Origin: Pseudomonas extremaustralis
Lineage (GTDB): Bacteria > Pseudomonadota > Gammaproteobacteria > Pseudomonadales > Pseudomonadaceae
NCBI RefSeq assembly: GCF_900102035.1
Contig: NZ_LT629689.1
Coordinates: 744,001-808,000 of the forward strand
DNA: 64,000 nucleotides
Direction of reading: 5' to 3'
The position numbers were made by a program, and so were the translations under genes. The notes beneath the pieces were generated by a model. The model ran no database searches. It saw only the letters and a program-made list of their open reading frames with translations, and was not told the origin of the DNA. Each line of letters starts with the position of its first letter. The stretch's first letter is position 1. Below are positions 1-8,318 of the stretch, piece by piece.

Positions 1-85
1 ACCAGCGATTGAAGTTTTCCGGCGATTTCACCTGGGCAATCGGTGAGCCGACAATGGCGACCAGTTCAGTCGAACCCTGAATCAT
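1..85 (-). CDS. Shikimate dehydrogenase-like protein (N-terminus only, cut by window edge)
   Basis: Only the first 28 codons are inside the window, reading leftwards from an ATG at 85. The peptide contains GSPIAQVKSPENFN, which resembles the substrate-binding signature of shikimate/quinate dehydrogenases (GxPIxxSxSPxxHN), with the usual His of the last motif replaced by Phe. The family catalyses NAD(P)-dependent oxidoreduction of shikimate or quinate. It is divergent from the IclR regulator at 233 and shares with it an intergenic region that holds two operator-like repeats, so it is probably a target of that regulator. The identification rests on a short segment. Confidence 0.6.
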   Translation of the reverse strand, partial: MIQGSTELVAIVGSPIAQVKSPENFNRW

Positions 86-170
86 GCTGTGTACCCGTTT
101 ATTGGCTGTGTTGTGGGGCCGATACTGCAAGCCGGGGGCCCAGCGAACAATCGAGTGCACCGGCGAATGC

Positions 171-203
171 GTTGATAATCGCAGTGACAGTGCGATAATC
201 GCA
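171..203. promoter_or_regulatory. Paired operator-like repeat between divergent genes
   Basis: A perfect 13-bp palindrome, TGCGATAATCGCA, lies at 191-203. An imperfect copy, GTTGATAATCGCA, lies exactly 20 bp upstream at 171-183. The two sites on the same helix face, between a shikimate dehydrogenase-like gene and an IclR gene, look like an IclR operator pair. The assignment to this regulator is inferred from position. Confidence 0.45.
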
Positions 204-232
204 GCCTTTGCCTGATTAAGAGCCTGAGTTCG

Positions 233-1006
233 ATGAAACAACCCACCATTCATTCGCGGGATTTGATCGTCGGCCTGCAAAAGGGCCTGGCGCTGTTGCA
301 GTTGTTTTCCCAGGAGCACCCGCGCCTGAGCGTGCCGCAAGTGGCGCGCATGGCCGACATGACCCAAAGCGCCGCCCGGCGTTTTCTGCTGACCCTGGTG
401 CATGACGATTTCGCCCAGACCGACGGACGCCATTACTGGCTGACCGCCAAGACCTTGCGGATCGGCCAGGCTTATGTCGATTCGGCGGTGCTGCCGCGCA
501 TGCTGCGCCCGATTGTGGAGCAGGTGGCAAGGACCACCCAGGAGCATGTGTCGGTGGGTGTGCGCGACGGCGATGACATCGTGCATATCGTGCGCAGCCG
601 CTACAGCCATATCACTTCGATGTCGATCCGCCCCGGCTCCAGGGTGCCGATGTATTGCACGGGCAGTGGCCGGCTCTGGTTGGCGAGCCTGACCGAAGAG
701 GCGCTCGCGGGGTATTTCAGCCGTAACGAGCTGCGTGCGATTACCCCTTATACCGTGACGGACGAAGCGCGCATCCGCGCCGAGATTGCCTTGGCGCGCG
801 AGCGTGGATACGTCCTGGTGGACCAGGAATATGAAGTGGGCATGCGTGTGCTGAGCGTGCCGCTGATCGATCGGGAAGGGCGCTTGCAGGCGACCTTGAC
901 CCTGACCACCCACGCCTCGCGCATGAGCGTCGAGGACATGCGCGAGCGTTATCTGTCGGCGTTGTACGAAGGGCAGGCGTTGCTGCGGCCGGTCATGACG
1001 CTCTGA
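233..1006 (+). CDS. IclR family transcriptional regulator (PcaR/PobR type)
   Basis: The 257-residue protein has the IclR layout: a winged helix-turn-helix in about residues 12-75 (VPQVARMADMTQSAARRFLLTL) and a C-terminal effector-binding domain from about 85 to 250. The opening RDLIVGLQKGLALLQLF is typical of the PcaR/PobR/CatR branch that controls protocatechuate, 4-hydroxybenzoate and quinate genes. It is divergent from the shikimate dehydrogenase-like gene. Its neighbours to the right are an AraC regulator and catabolic genes. The effector is not readable from sequence; an aromatic or hydroaromatic acid is likely from the context. Confidence 0.85.
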   Translation: MKQPTIHSRDLIVGLQKGLALLQLFSQEHPRLSVPQVARMADMTQSAARRFLLTLVHDDFAQTDGRHYWLTAKTLRIGQAYVDSAVLPRMLRPIVEQVARTTQEHVSVGVRDGDDIVHIVRSRYSHITSMSIRPGSRVPMYCTGSGRLWLASLTEEALAGYFSRNELRAITPYTVTDEARIRAEIALARERGYVLVDQEYEVGMRVLSVPLIDREGRLQATLTLTTHASRMSVEDMRERYLSALYEGQALLRPVMTL

Positions 1007-1009
1007 GCG

Positions 1010-1897
1010 TCACTGGCGTTTGGCTTGGGCCTGGAGGCGAAACTCGCTGGGGCTGCACTGGGCGTGCTTGCGGAAAAAACGGCTGAAGTAACCGACATCG
1101 GCAAAGCCCATGCCGTGGGCAATCTGCTTGACGCTTTGGGTCGAATGGGCCAGTTCGCGTTTGGCTTCGAGGATCAGCCGGGCGTTGATCAGGGTCATGG
1201 GGGTCATGCCCAGTTGTTCATGGCACAGCCGGCTCAGGGTGACCACGGTGATCCCGAGGAAATTGGCGTAGTCATGCAGCGAAAGGTGTTCGCGAAAGTG
1301 CCGGTTCACCCGTTCGCGGAAGGCGATCATCTGCTGGCTGCGTCGATCGTGACGCTGCGCGTGCAGCTCGTGGGTGGGCTCGCTCAGGCGCAGCATCTGG
1401 ATCACCAGCGCGAGCAGCAATGACATGCTGCTGGCGACATGCTCCCGGCCGCGACCGTGATACTCCTCGTACAGCGCTCGATACAGCGGCTCCAGCGGAT
1501 TGTCGGCCGGCGCCCAGTGCGGCAGGGCGACCACCCAGGGTTTCTGGATCTGCGCCAACAGGCCCGGAGAGAGCACCTGGACGATGCTTTCCAGCGGGTG
1601 TTGCACGGCGGTGATCACATGCCCTTCGACCCGCCCGTGCCAGGCGAAGCCATGGACGATCTGCTCAGGGATGAACAGCAGGCACGGCGCCTTGACCTCG
1701 ACCCGCTGGTTGTCCAGCAGCACCTCGCCTTCACCGCTTTGCAGGTACAGCATCTGCAACAACCCCTCGTGTCGATGGGCAGCGATCTCCCAGTTGTAGG
1801 CGCCGGAGCGCAGGGAGATCGACTCGACATGCAGGGAGTCGTGCCATATCGGCGCCGCCGCCTCGCCGTACAGGGCATAGCTGGGAATCTTGTTCAT
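1010..1897 (-). CDS. AraC family regulator, PobR-like
   Basis: The 295-residue protein has an N-terminal cupin-like sensor (about 25-110) and a C-terminal double helix-turn-helix of the AraC/XylS type (about 195-290; GMGFADVGYFSRFFRKHAQCSPSEFR). The start IPSYALYGE resembles AraC-type PobR activators of 4-hydroxybenzoate hydroxylase genes. It converges tightly with the IclR gene (3 bp apart) and is divergent from the SDR gene at 2102, the usual arrangement for an activator and its target operon. I infer that it activates the SDR-flavoprotein-NIPSNAP-MFS operon. The ligand is probably a 4-hydroxybenzoate-like acid. Confidence 0.82.
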   Translation of the reverse strand: MNKIPSYALYGEAAAPIWHDSLHVESISLRSGAYNWEIAAHRHEGLLQMLYLQSGEGEVLLDNQRVEVKAPCLLFIPEQIVHGFAWHGRVEGHVITAVQHPLESIVQVLSPGLLAQIQKPWVVALPHWAPADNPLEPLYRALYEEYHGRGREHVASSMSLLLALVIQMLRLSEPTHELHAQRHDRRSQQMIAFRERVNRHFREHLSLHDYANFLGITVVTLSRLCHEQLGMTPMTLINARLILEAKRELAHSTQSVKQIAHGMGFADVGYFSRFFRKHAQCSPSEFRLQAQAKRQ

Positions 1898-2101
1898 TAT
1901 TTTTATGGTCTACGGGCACGTGTTTTCTACCTTAGCGAAGAAACCGCGCGTTGGGCAATTCGCTGCCGATTTGTCGTAAAAGTCTCGACGGTTGAAGGTT
2001 TTGTCCATTCTTGCGAGCCGTCCCACGCTTCTATCCTGAGCATCGCCTGCTGCATCCCGAGCAGTGGGGCAATTGTCTTGAAATGCGTGTTGGAGATAAC
2101 A

Positions 2102-2941
2102 ATGAATAATAACGACCTGCAGAAAAGCTGGCTGAATCTGGACTCCAAGGTCTGTGTGCTCACAGGCGCGGCCGGCGGCATCGGCAGCGCGATTGCCGGC
2201 GCGCTGGTGCGCCAGAATGCCCATGTGGTGCTGCTTGATCGCGATGAACAAAAATGCCGCGAGCTGGCCGCCGAATTGGCGCAAAACAGTGAAGCGGATG
2301 TTTCTGTACTGCACTGCGATATTGCCGACCCCGTCAGCGTGCAACACGCTGCCGAACAAGTGCAGGCGCTCCACGGGCGCTGCGATGTGCTGATCAACAA
2401 CGCCAGCGTGTTGCAGGCCGGGGCGCTGGAAACGCTGAGCCTGGAACACTGGAACCAGGTGCTGTCGGTCAACCTCACGGGCTATCTGTTGTGTGCCCAG
2501 GCGTTCGGGCGGCTGATGCTGGCCCGGCAAAGCGGCAGCATCGTGCACATCGCCTCGATCGCCGCGCATTACCCGCAGACCTTCAGCGGCGCCTACAGTG
2601 CCGCCAAGGCCGGGGTCGCCATGCTTTCGCGGCAGATCGCTGCGGAGTGGGGCCCACGGGGCATTCGCAGCAATGCCATCTGCCCGGGACTGATCCGCAC
2701 GCCGCTGTCGGCAGCGTTCTACGCCGATCCCAAGGTCGAGCAGCAACGCAAGGCGATGACCGCCAACCAGCGCATCGGCGAGCCCCAGGACATTGCCGAC
2801 GCCGTCCTCTTCCTCGCGAGCCCGCGGGCCGGTTATGTCAACGCCGCCGAGCTGACCGTCGACGGTGGCCTGGAAAGCATGCTGATGGCGTTGATTCCGC
2901 GCCCCGGCTTTGAGTCCCCCATGGCCAGCCACCAGGCCTGA
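2102..2941 (+). CDS. Short-chain dehydrogenase/reductase, first gene of a catabolic operon
   Basis: The 279-residue classical SDR has the NAD-binding TGAAGGIG at residues 21-28, the NNAS motif, and the catalytic YxxxK in AYSAAKAG with a serine upstream. The start ATG at 2102 has GGAGA six bases upstream; longer in-frame extensions overlap the AraC promoter region. It oxidises or reduces a secondary alcohol/ketone. The next gene is a 3-ketosteroid-dehydrogenase-like flavoprotein, so it may supply the ring ketone that the flavoprotein desaturates. The exact substrate is unknown. Confidence 0.85.
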   Translation: MNNNDLQKSWLNLDSKVCVLTGAAGGIGSAIAGALVRQNAHVVLLDRDEQKCRELAAELAQNSEADVSVLHCDIADPVSVQHAAEQVQALHGRCDVLINNASVLQAGALETLSLEHWNQVLSVNLTGYLLCAQAFGRLMLARQSGSIVHIASIAAHYPQTFSGAYSAAKAGVAMLSRQIAAEWGPRGIRSNAICPGLIRTPLSAAFYADPKVEQQRKAMTANQRIGEPQDIADAVLFLASPRAGYVNAAELTVDGGLESMLMALIPRPGFESPMASHQA

Positions 2942-3049
2942 CCTCTGTTCGGCCAATGCTGGCCGACTCCGAATACCCCAGCGAACCTGTCCTGTCGTGC
3001 TGTCGACGGCGGCAAGCGTTCGGCTGGCTTTTACCGAGTGAGACTGACT

Positions 3050-4798
3050 ATGACGACGACAACTACCGAGGCGATCCGTCGGTGCGACGTACTGGTGATC
3101 GGCGCCGGCGCCGGTGGCCTGGCGACCGCCATCACTGCGCGCAAGCAGGGGCTGGAAGTCATTGTGATTGAAAAGGATGCGTACTTCGGCGGCACCACCG
3201 CGTTCTCGGGAGGCGTGCTGTGGATTCCCGGCAACGGGCTGTCCAAGGCCAAGGGCATCGCGGACAGCCGGGAGGCCGCGCTGACCTATATGAAAAACGA
3301 GACGGGCGATTTCTACGATGCCGAGGCGGTCGATGCGTTTCTCGATAACGCGCCGCAGATGATCGACTTTTTCCAGCGGGAGACCGAGGTCCAGTTCATC
3401 CCGACCCTCTACCCGGACTATCACCCAGACGTGGCCGGTGGCGTCGACATCGGCCGTTCGATCCTCGCCGCGCCGTTCGACATCCGCCGGCTGGGAGCCG
3501 ACATGGCACGCCTGCGCCCGCCGCTCAAAACCATCACGTTCATTGGGATGATGTTCAATTCGTCGAATGCCGACCTCAAGCATTTCTTCAATGCCACCAA
3601 ATCCCTGACCTCGTTCCTCTATGTGGCCAAGCGCCTGATGACCCACGCCAAGGAGCTGCTGCTGTACCGGCGTGGTATTCAAGTGACCAGCGGCAATGCC
3701 TTGGCTGCGCGGCTGGCGAAATCGGCGCTGGACCTGGGGATCCCGATTCTCACGCAAACCAGCGCCCGGCAATTATTGAAAGACGCGGATCGGGTCACCG
3801 GGGTGATCGCTCAGACCGAAGGCGGTGAAGTGCGGTTTGAAGCCCGCCAGGGTGTGGTATTGGCCAGTGGCGGGTTTTCCCATGACCTGCAACGGTTGCA
3901 GCAGGCTTATCCCCATGTGCGTCGCGGTGGCGAGCATTTCTCACCGGTGCCGCAGACCAACACCGGGGACGGCGCGCGCATGGCCGAGGCCTTGGGCGGC
4001 AGCGTCGAGATACGGCTCAAGGCGCCTGCGGCCTGGATGCCAGTCTCGAAAGTGCCGATGGGTAACGGCAGCTTCACGGCCTTCCCCCATCTGCTCGATC
4101 GCTACAAACCCGGCGTGATCGGTGTGACCCGCAATGGCCAACGCTTCACCAACGAGTCCAACTCCTACCACGACGTCGGCGCGGCGATGATCGAGGCCTG
4201 TGCCAATCAAACCGAAACCGCCATGTGGCTGATCTGCGACCGCCGGACCATGGCCAAGTACGGCCTGGGTTATGCCAAGCCGGCGCCGATGCCCCTCGCG
4301 CCATTGCTGCGCAACGGCTACCTGCACAGCGGCCGCACCCTGGCGCAATTGGCGCAGAACGCCGGGCTCGATGCGGCCGGGCTGGAACAGACCGTGCGTG
4401 ACTACAATCGCACGGCGGGGCAGGGCGTGGACCGGCAGTTCGGCCGTGGCACCACCAGCTTCAACCGCTACCTCGCCGACCCGCAGAACCTGCCGAACCC
4501 ATGCGTGGCGCCGATTGGCGACGGGCCTTACTACGCCCTCAAAGTGATCATGGGGGATCTGGGTACCTTTGACGGCATCCGGACCAGCGTGTGCGGGGAG
4601 GTGCTCGACCGCCAAGGCCAGGCGATCGCCGGGCTTTACGCGGTGGGCAACGACCGCGCGAGCATCATGGGCGGCAACTATCCCGCCGCCGGTATCACCC
4701 TCGGACCGATCATGACCTTCGGTTATCTCACCGGCCTGCACCTGGCGCGGGTGGCTGGCGCAAAAACACCGGGCAACCCCCGGCAGGAGGTGGCCTGA
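3050..4798 (+). CDS. FAD-dependent ring dehydrogenase (3-ketosteroid delta-1-dehydrogenase / 4-oxocyclohexanecarboxylate desaturase-like)
   Basis: The 582-residue flavoprotein has an FAD-binding VIGAGAGGLATA at about 16-27, EKDAYFGGTTAFSGG for ribose and pyrophosphate contacts, and a C-terminal NYPAAGITLGPIMTFGY that matches the delta-1-ketosteroid dehydrogenase signature. It belongs to the fumarate reductase/succinate dehydrogenase flavoprotein superfamily, in which the KSTD branch removes hydrogens next to a ring ketone. An upstream GTG (3038) is possible, but ATG 3050 follows a purine-rich stretch. The stop overlaps the next start (TGATG), so translation is coupled. The substrate is more likely a small alicyclic keto acid than a steroid, because the neighbours are an aromatic-acid transporter and aromatic-acid regulators. 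Confidence 0.82.
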   Translation: MTTTTTEAIRRCDVLVIGAGAGGLATAITARKQGLEVIVIEKDAYFGGTTAFSGGVLWIPGNGLSKAKGIADSREAALTYMKNETGDFYDAEAVDAFLDNAPQMIDFFQRETEVQFIPTLYPDYHPDVAGGVDIGRSILAAPFDIRRLGADMARLRPPLKTITFIGMMFNSSNADLKHFFNATKSLTSFLYVAKRLMTHAKELLLYRRGIQVTSGNALAARLAKSALDLGIPILTQTSARQLLKDADRVTGVIAQTEGGEVRFEARQGVVLASGGFSHDLQRLQQAYPHVRRGGEHFSPVPQTNTGDGARMAEALGGSVEIRLKAPAAWMPVSKVPMGNGSFTAFPHLLDRYKPGVIGVTRNGQRFTNESNSYHDVGAAMIEACANQTETAMWLICDRRTMAKYGLGYAKPAPMPLAPLLRNGYLHSGRTLAQLAQNAGLDAAGLEQTVRDYNRTAGQGVDRQFGRGTTSFNRYLADPQNLPNPCVAPIGDGPYYALKVIMGDLGTFDGIRTSVCGEVLDRQGQAIAGLYAVGNDRASIMGGNYPAAGITLGPIMTFGYLTGLHLARVAGAKTPGNPRQEVA

Positions 4799-5130
4799 TG
4801 CATCACAAGCCGGTCGTCGACCACCGCATCTACACCATCCGCCCACGGGGCATGCCCGAGTTCATCGAGATCTTCGATCGCCTGGCCATGCCGGTTCTGC
4901 TCGAGCATCTGGGCGCGCCGCTGGGGTTCTATACCAGCAGCATCGGCCCGCTGAACCAAGTCGTGCACCTATGGGGCTACGACAGCCTCGATGACTTCGA
5001 GCGACGCAGCCAGGCACGAGACAGCGATCCGCGCTTCCCGGCCTACCTGCAGGCTTCGGCGCATCTGATCATTGCCCAGGAAACCCGGATCATCCGTCCG
5101 GTGCGTTTCCACAGCCTCGGCGGTGCTTGA
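4798..5130 (+). CDS. NIPSNAP family protein
   Basis: The 110-residue alpha+beta-barrel protein has NIPSNAP features: an opening HRIYTIRPRGMPEFIEIF, the central HLWGYDSLDDFERR and a final basic strand. NIPSNAP proteins are dimeric ferredoxin-like-fold proteins. Bacterial ones often sit in catabolic operons, but their reaction is mostly undefined. Its ATG overlaps the flavoprotein stop (TGATG), so it is co-translated. A role with the flavoprotein, for example in tautomerising or binding a reactive enone, is inference only. Confidence 0.75.
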   Translation: MHHKPVVDHRIYTIRPRGMPEFIEIFDRLAMPVLLEHLGAPLGFYTSSIGPLNQVVHLWGYDSLDDFERRSQARDSDPRFPAYLQASAHLIIAQETRIIRPVRFHSLGGA

Positions 5131-5163
5131 ACCGCCGGTTACCGTCCTCGTTTCACCCCAATA

Positions 5164-5191
5164 AAAAAGCGGGCGCCGTGGTTGCGCGCCC
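5164..5191 (-). terminator. Possible antisense intrinsic terminator in the NIPSNAP-MFS gap
   Basis: GGGCGC at 5171-5176 and GCGCCC at about 5186-5191 form a stem. Read on the minus strand the stem is followed directly by a run of six T (AAAAAA at 5163-5168 on the plus strand). It would stop leftward transcripts. On the plus strand it would only be a hairpin between two operon genes. Confidence 0.35.
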
Positions 5192-5213
5192 CCACAACAC
5201 AGAGGTGACTTTC

Positions 5214-6587
5214 ATGCTGACAACCCAACCCATCGACATCCACGCGCTGATCAACAGTCGCCCCATCGGCGCCTTTCAGAAGTGGGTGGTGTTCCTCGGT
5301 TTCCTGATCATCGGCCTGGATGGCTTCGATGTGGCCATCATGGGCTTTATCGCACCGCAACTGAAAATGGACTGGGGCTTGAGCCATCAGCAACTGGGTC
5401 CGGTGCTGAGTGCGGCGCTGATCGGCCTGGCTGCCGGTGCACTGGTCGCCGGGCCGCTGGCCGACCGTTACGGGCGCAAGATCGTGCTGGTCAGCAGTGT
5501 GTCCATGTTTGGCCTGTGGACCCTGGCGACGGCGTTTTCCCCGGACATCAGCACCATGGTGATCCTGCGCTTCCTCACCGGGCTGGGGCTCGGCGCGGCC
5601 ATGCCGAATGCCAGTACCCTGGTGTCGGAGTACGCGCCGCAGCGCAGCCGTTCGTTCCTGATCACGGTAGCGTTTTGCGGGTTCTCCCTGGGCGCTGCCG
5701 GCGGCGGGTTTCTGTCGGCCTGGATGATTCCGGCCTTCGGCTGGAAAAGCATGCTGATCCTCGGTGGCATCTTGCCCCTGCTGGTGGCGCCGCTGCTGTA
5801 TTTCAAACTGCCCGAGTCGGTGACGTTCCTGGTCGCCAAGCGGGCGCCGAACCCGCGGATCCGCGCGATTGTGGAAAAACTCGCACCGGGCGTCAGTGAT
5901 GCGCAATCGACCTTTTGCCTGCCGGCCCATCCGCTGATGCGCGCGTCGGCCATGCACATCGTATTGTCGCCGTCCTATCGCTTCGGCACGTTGATGCTGT
6001 GGAGCGGTTATGTGCTGGCGTTGTTTCTGGTCTACCTGTTCAGCGGCTGGTTACCGACCCTGGTGAAAGACGGCGGCGGTTATAGCGTGGCGGACGCGGC
6101 GATTGTGACCGCGATGTTCCAGATCGGCGGGCCTGCCGGCGCGCTGTGTGTCGGCTGGGTCATGGATCGCTGGAATAAATACCGGGTGTTGATGGCGGTG
6201 TTCGTGTTGAGCGGTGGGGTGATCTACGCGATTGGCCAGGCCACCGGGCATTTCCTGTTGCTGTGCCTGATCGCCTGGCTGGTCGGGTTCGGCCTCAATG
6301 GTGCCAGCGTCGGCATGAACGCGCTGGCGGCCACGTTCTACCCGACCCAGGCACGCGCCACCGGCGCCAGTTGGATGAGCGGCATCGGTCGCTTCGGCGC
6401 GATCCTCAGCGCCTTTGCCGGTGCGCAGATGCTGAGTTGGGGCTGGACCTTCGCGCAAGTGTTTGCCGCGCTGGTGGTACCTTCCGCTCTGGCGGCCCTG
6501 GCGATTTACGGGTTGGGGCGCAGCGCTGGCGCGGTGTCGAGCGATCGACAGGGGGTGTCTGCTCCACCGCGCCGGACGAATGCCTAG
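5214..6587 (+). CDS. MFS transporter, aromatic acid:H+ symporter (AAHS) family
   Basis: The 457-residue protein has twelve predicted membrane segments and the AAHS signature DGFDVAIMGFIAPQL in segment 1, then LSAALIGLAAGALVAGPLADRYGRK in segment 2 and its loop. This is the PcaK/BenK/MhpT group that imports benzoates, 4-hydroxybenzoate and similar acids with protons. ATG 5214 is preceded by AGAGGTG with good spacing; the longer reading from 5127 has no such site. It is last in the SDR-flavoprotein-NIPSNAP operon and probably imports the substrate. The 3' end overlaps the convergent chemoreceptor gene by 4 bp. Confidence 0.88.
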   Translation: MLTTQPIDIHALINSRPIGAFQKWVVFLGFLIIGLDGFDVAIMGFIAPQLKMDWGLSHQQLGPVLSAALIGLAAGALVAGPLADRYGRKIVLVSSVSMFGLWTLATAFSPDISTMVILRFLTGLGLGAAMPNASTLVSEYAPQRSRSFLITVAFCGFSLGAAGGGFLSAWMIPAFGWKSMLILGGILPLLVAPLLYFKLPESVTFLVAKRAPNPRIRAIVEKLAPGVSDAQSTFCLPAHPLMRASAMHIVLSPSYRFGTLMLWSGYVLALFLVYLFSGWLPTLVKDGGGYSVADAAIVTAMFQIGGPAGALCVGWVMDRWNKYRVLMAVFVLSGGVIYAIGQATGHFLLLCLIAWLVGFGLNGASVGMNALAATFYPTQARATGASWMSGIGRFGAILSAFAGAQMLSWGWTFAQVFAALVVPSALAALAIYGLGRSAGAVSSDRQGVSAPPRRTNA

Positions 6588-7984
6588 ACCTTGAAACGCT
6601 CCACCAGGCGTTCCAACTCATGCCCCAGCCGCGCCAGTTCGTTACTCGACGCGGCGGTTTCTTCGCAGGTGTTGGCCGTCTGGTCGGAGATGTCGCGCAC
6701 GTTGATCACCGCGCGATTGATCTCCTCGGTGACGGCGCTTTGTTGCTCCGCCGCTGTTGCGATCTGCTGGTTCATGGACTGGATGATCGAGACCTTGCCG
6801 GTGATGTTCTCCAGGGCGCTGACCGCGCGATGGGTGCATTCCACGCTGCTTTCGCTCAGTTGCAGGCTGCTGTCCATGCCCGAGGCCACGGCTTGGGTGC
6901 CGCTCTGGACCCCGGCGACCAGGCTCTCGATTTCTTCGGTGGAGCGCTGGGTGCGCAGGGCGAGGTTGCGTACCTCGTCGGCCGACTGGTTGAGTTCTGT
7001 GGCCAGGCGCTGGATCTGCGCGATGGCTTCCCCCACGATCTGTTCGCCTTCGCTGGCTTGCTGATCGGCGATGGACGCGGCGACGGAGGCCTCTTCGGCG
7101 TTGCGTGCAACGTTGTGTACGGTGGCCGTCATCTCGTTCATGGCGGTGGCGACGTGATCGGTTTCGGCTTTCTGGTTGTTGATGCCCGAATTGGTCTGCT
7201 CGGTCACCGCCGACAATTGTTCCGCGGCGCTGGCAACCTGGATGACGCCGGATCGAATGCCGTCGATCAGTTCGTGCAGGTTGAGCATCATCTGCTGAAG
7301 GCCGGATTGCAGCTGGCCCAGTTCATCGCGTCGGGTCACCGTCAGCTTCTCGGTCAAATCGCCCCTGGCGATGCGGTTCACTGCCTGGAGCGTGTGTTGC
7401 AGTGGGTTGACGATTTGTCGGGTGATGACCCATGCGGCCAGTGCGCCGAGTAACAGGGCCAGGGTCGCGACGAGGCTGAGCAGGGTTTTGGCGGACGCGG
7501 CATCGGTATCGCGTTTGGTATTTTGCGAGTCAATGAGTTTTTGCGTGGTGTCGAGCAACAGGTCGCCCAACTGCCCCATCCGTTTGAACAGGGACGCTTG
7601 GTCAACGTCAGGCGTGGCCAAGTCCTTCAGCAATTTCCCGTACTCATTGACGGCCTCTTGCTGTTGGCGGATCAGATCGTTATCCCGTGGGTCGATGAAT
7701 TGAGCCCTGATACGGTCCAGATGGGTCGCGAGGCGATCCAGGGTTTGTTGCAGCGGTTGGAAGGCGTCCGCTTGGGTGCTCTTACCGATGCGCAAACGGA
7801 TGATGCGCAGGTCTTTGGTGTAATCGCTGATCTGAGCAATTTCCTCAACCTTCAGCCCGCGATCGGTCAATTTCACCACGGCATACCAGCCGGTTGCGGC
7901 CAGTAATAACGTAAGCCCCAGCACCAGGCCGAATCCCCAACTTAATTTAGCGCTGACTCGGATATTACTGATCCAGCCGGACAT
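6584..7984 (-). CDS. Methyl-accepting chemotaxis protein lacking the signalling tip
   Basis: The 466-residue transducer has a first membrane helix at about 13-35, a periplasmic helical sensor of about 130 residues (four-helix-bundle type), a second membrane helix at about 167-187 and a HAMP domain (about 188-235). The coiled-coil hairpin follows, with methylation-helix sequence. The text passes directly from RLATELNQSA (326-335) to DEVRNLALRTQRSTEEIES. In normal receptors these are separated by about 50 residues containing the nearly invariant EQTNLLALNAAIEAARAGE tip that binds CheA and CheW. The frame is intact, so this is an internal in-frame deletion near 6980-6987. Such a receptor is not expected to couple to the kinase. 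It converges with the MFS gene. Confidence 0.9.
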   Translation of the reverse strand: MSGWISNIRVSAKLSWGFGLVLGLTLLLAATGWYAVVKLTDRGLKVEEIAQISDYTKDLRIIRLRIGKSTQADAFQPLQQTLDRLATHLDRIRAQFIDPRDNDLIRQQQEAVNEYGKLLKDLATPDVDQASLFKRMGQLGDLLLDTTQKLIDSQNTKRDTDAASAKTLLSLVATLALLLGALAAWVITRQIVNPLQHTLQAVNRIARGDLTEKLTVTRRDELGQLQSGLQQMMLNLHELIDGIRSGVIQVASAAEQLSAVTEQTNSGINNQKAETDHVATAMNEMTATVHNVARNAEEASVAASIADQQASEGEQIVGEAIAQIQRLATELNQSADEVRNLALRTQRSTEEIESLVAGVQSGTQAVASGMDSSLQLSESSVECTHRAVSALENITGKVSIIQSMNQQIATAAEQQSAVTEEINRAVINVRDISDQTANTCEETAASSNELARLGHELERLVERFKV

Positions 7985-8318
7985 ATGGCCTCCAGAAAGT
8001 TACGTAGGTTAATTGACTCGTGATTCCCTGAGTGTCGACCCTCAGACCCAATGCTTTAGTGCTAACAGGGCGGTCACGCTGTTTCAGATGATTATTCGGG
8101 CCTTGGATGAAAAAAATGGCACTGCGAGGGGCATTGCTTGAAGCAATGGCTGAAAGGTTACAGCCCGCTATTTGTCAGGCGTTGGCGCAGAGATAGGCTT
8201 TTAGGCCAAGTATCTTTTTCGAGACTAAGCGTGGTGTCTTGTGCTTTGGTCGAATATTAAAAAGGCCTGGGTTCTGGTGCGTGGCAATCGAAAAGAGTGC
8301 AGGGCAGTTACGGGGGAA
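7985..8318. other. Intergenic stretch, nothing recognised
   Basis: This 334-bp stretch lies upstream of the chemoreceptor gene and presumably carries its promoter. It has no convincing ORF, strong hairpin or repeat. Confidence 0.5.

Noticed and set aside
1910..3772. A 620-codon minus-strand ORF opposite the SDR and flavoprotein genes
   Set aside because: It is a shadow of GC-rich coding DNA: Arg/Gly/Gln-rich, no family features, and the opposite strand encodes recognised proteins.
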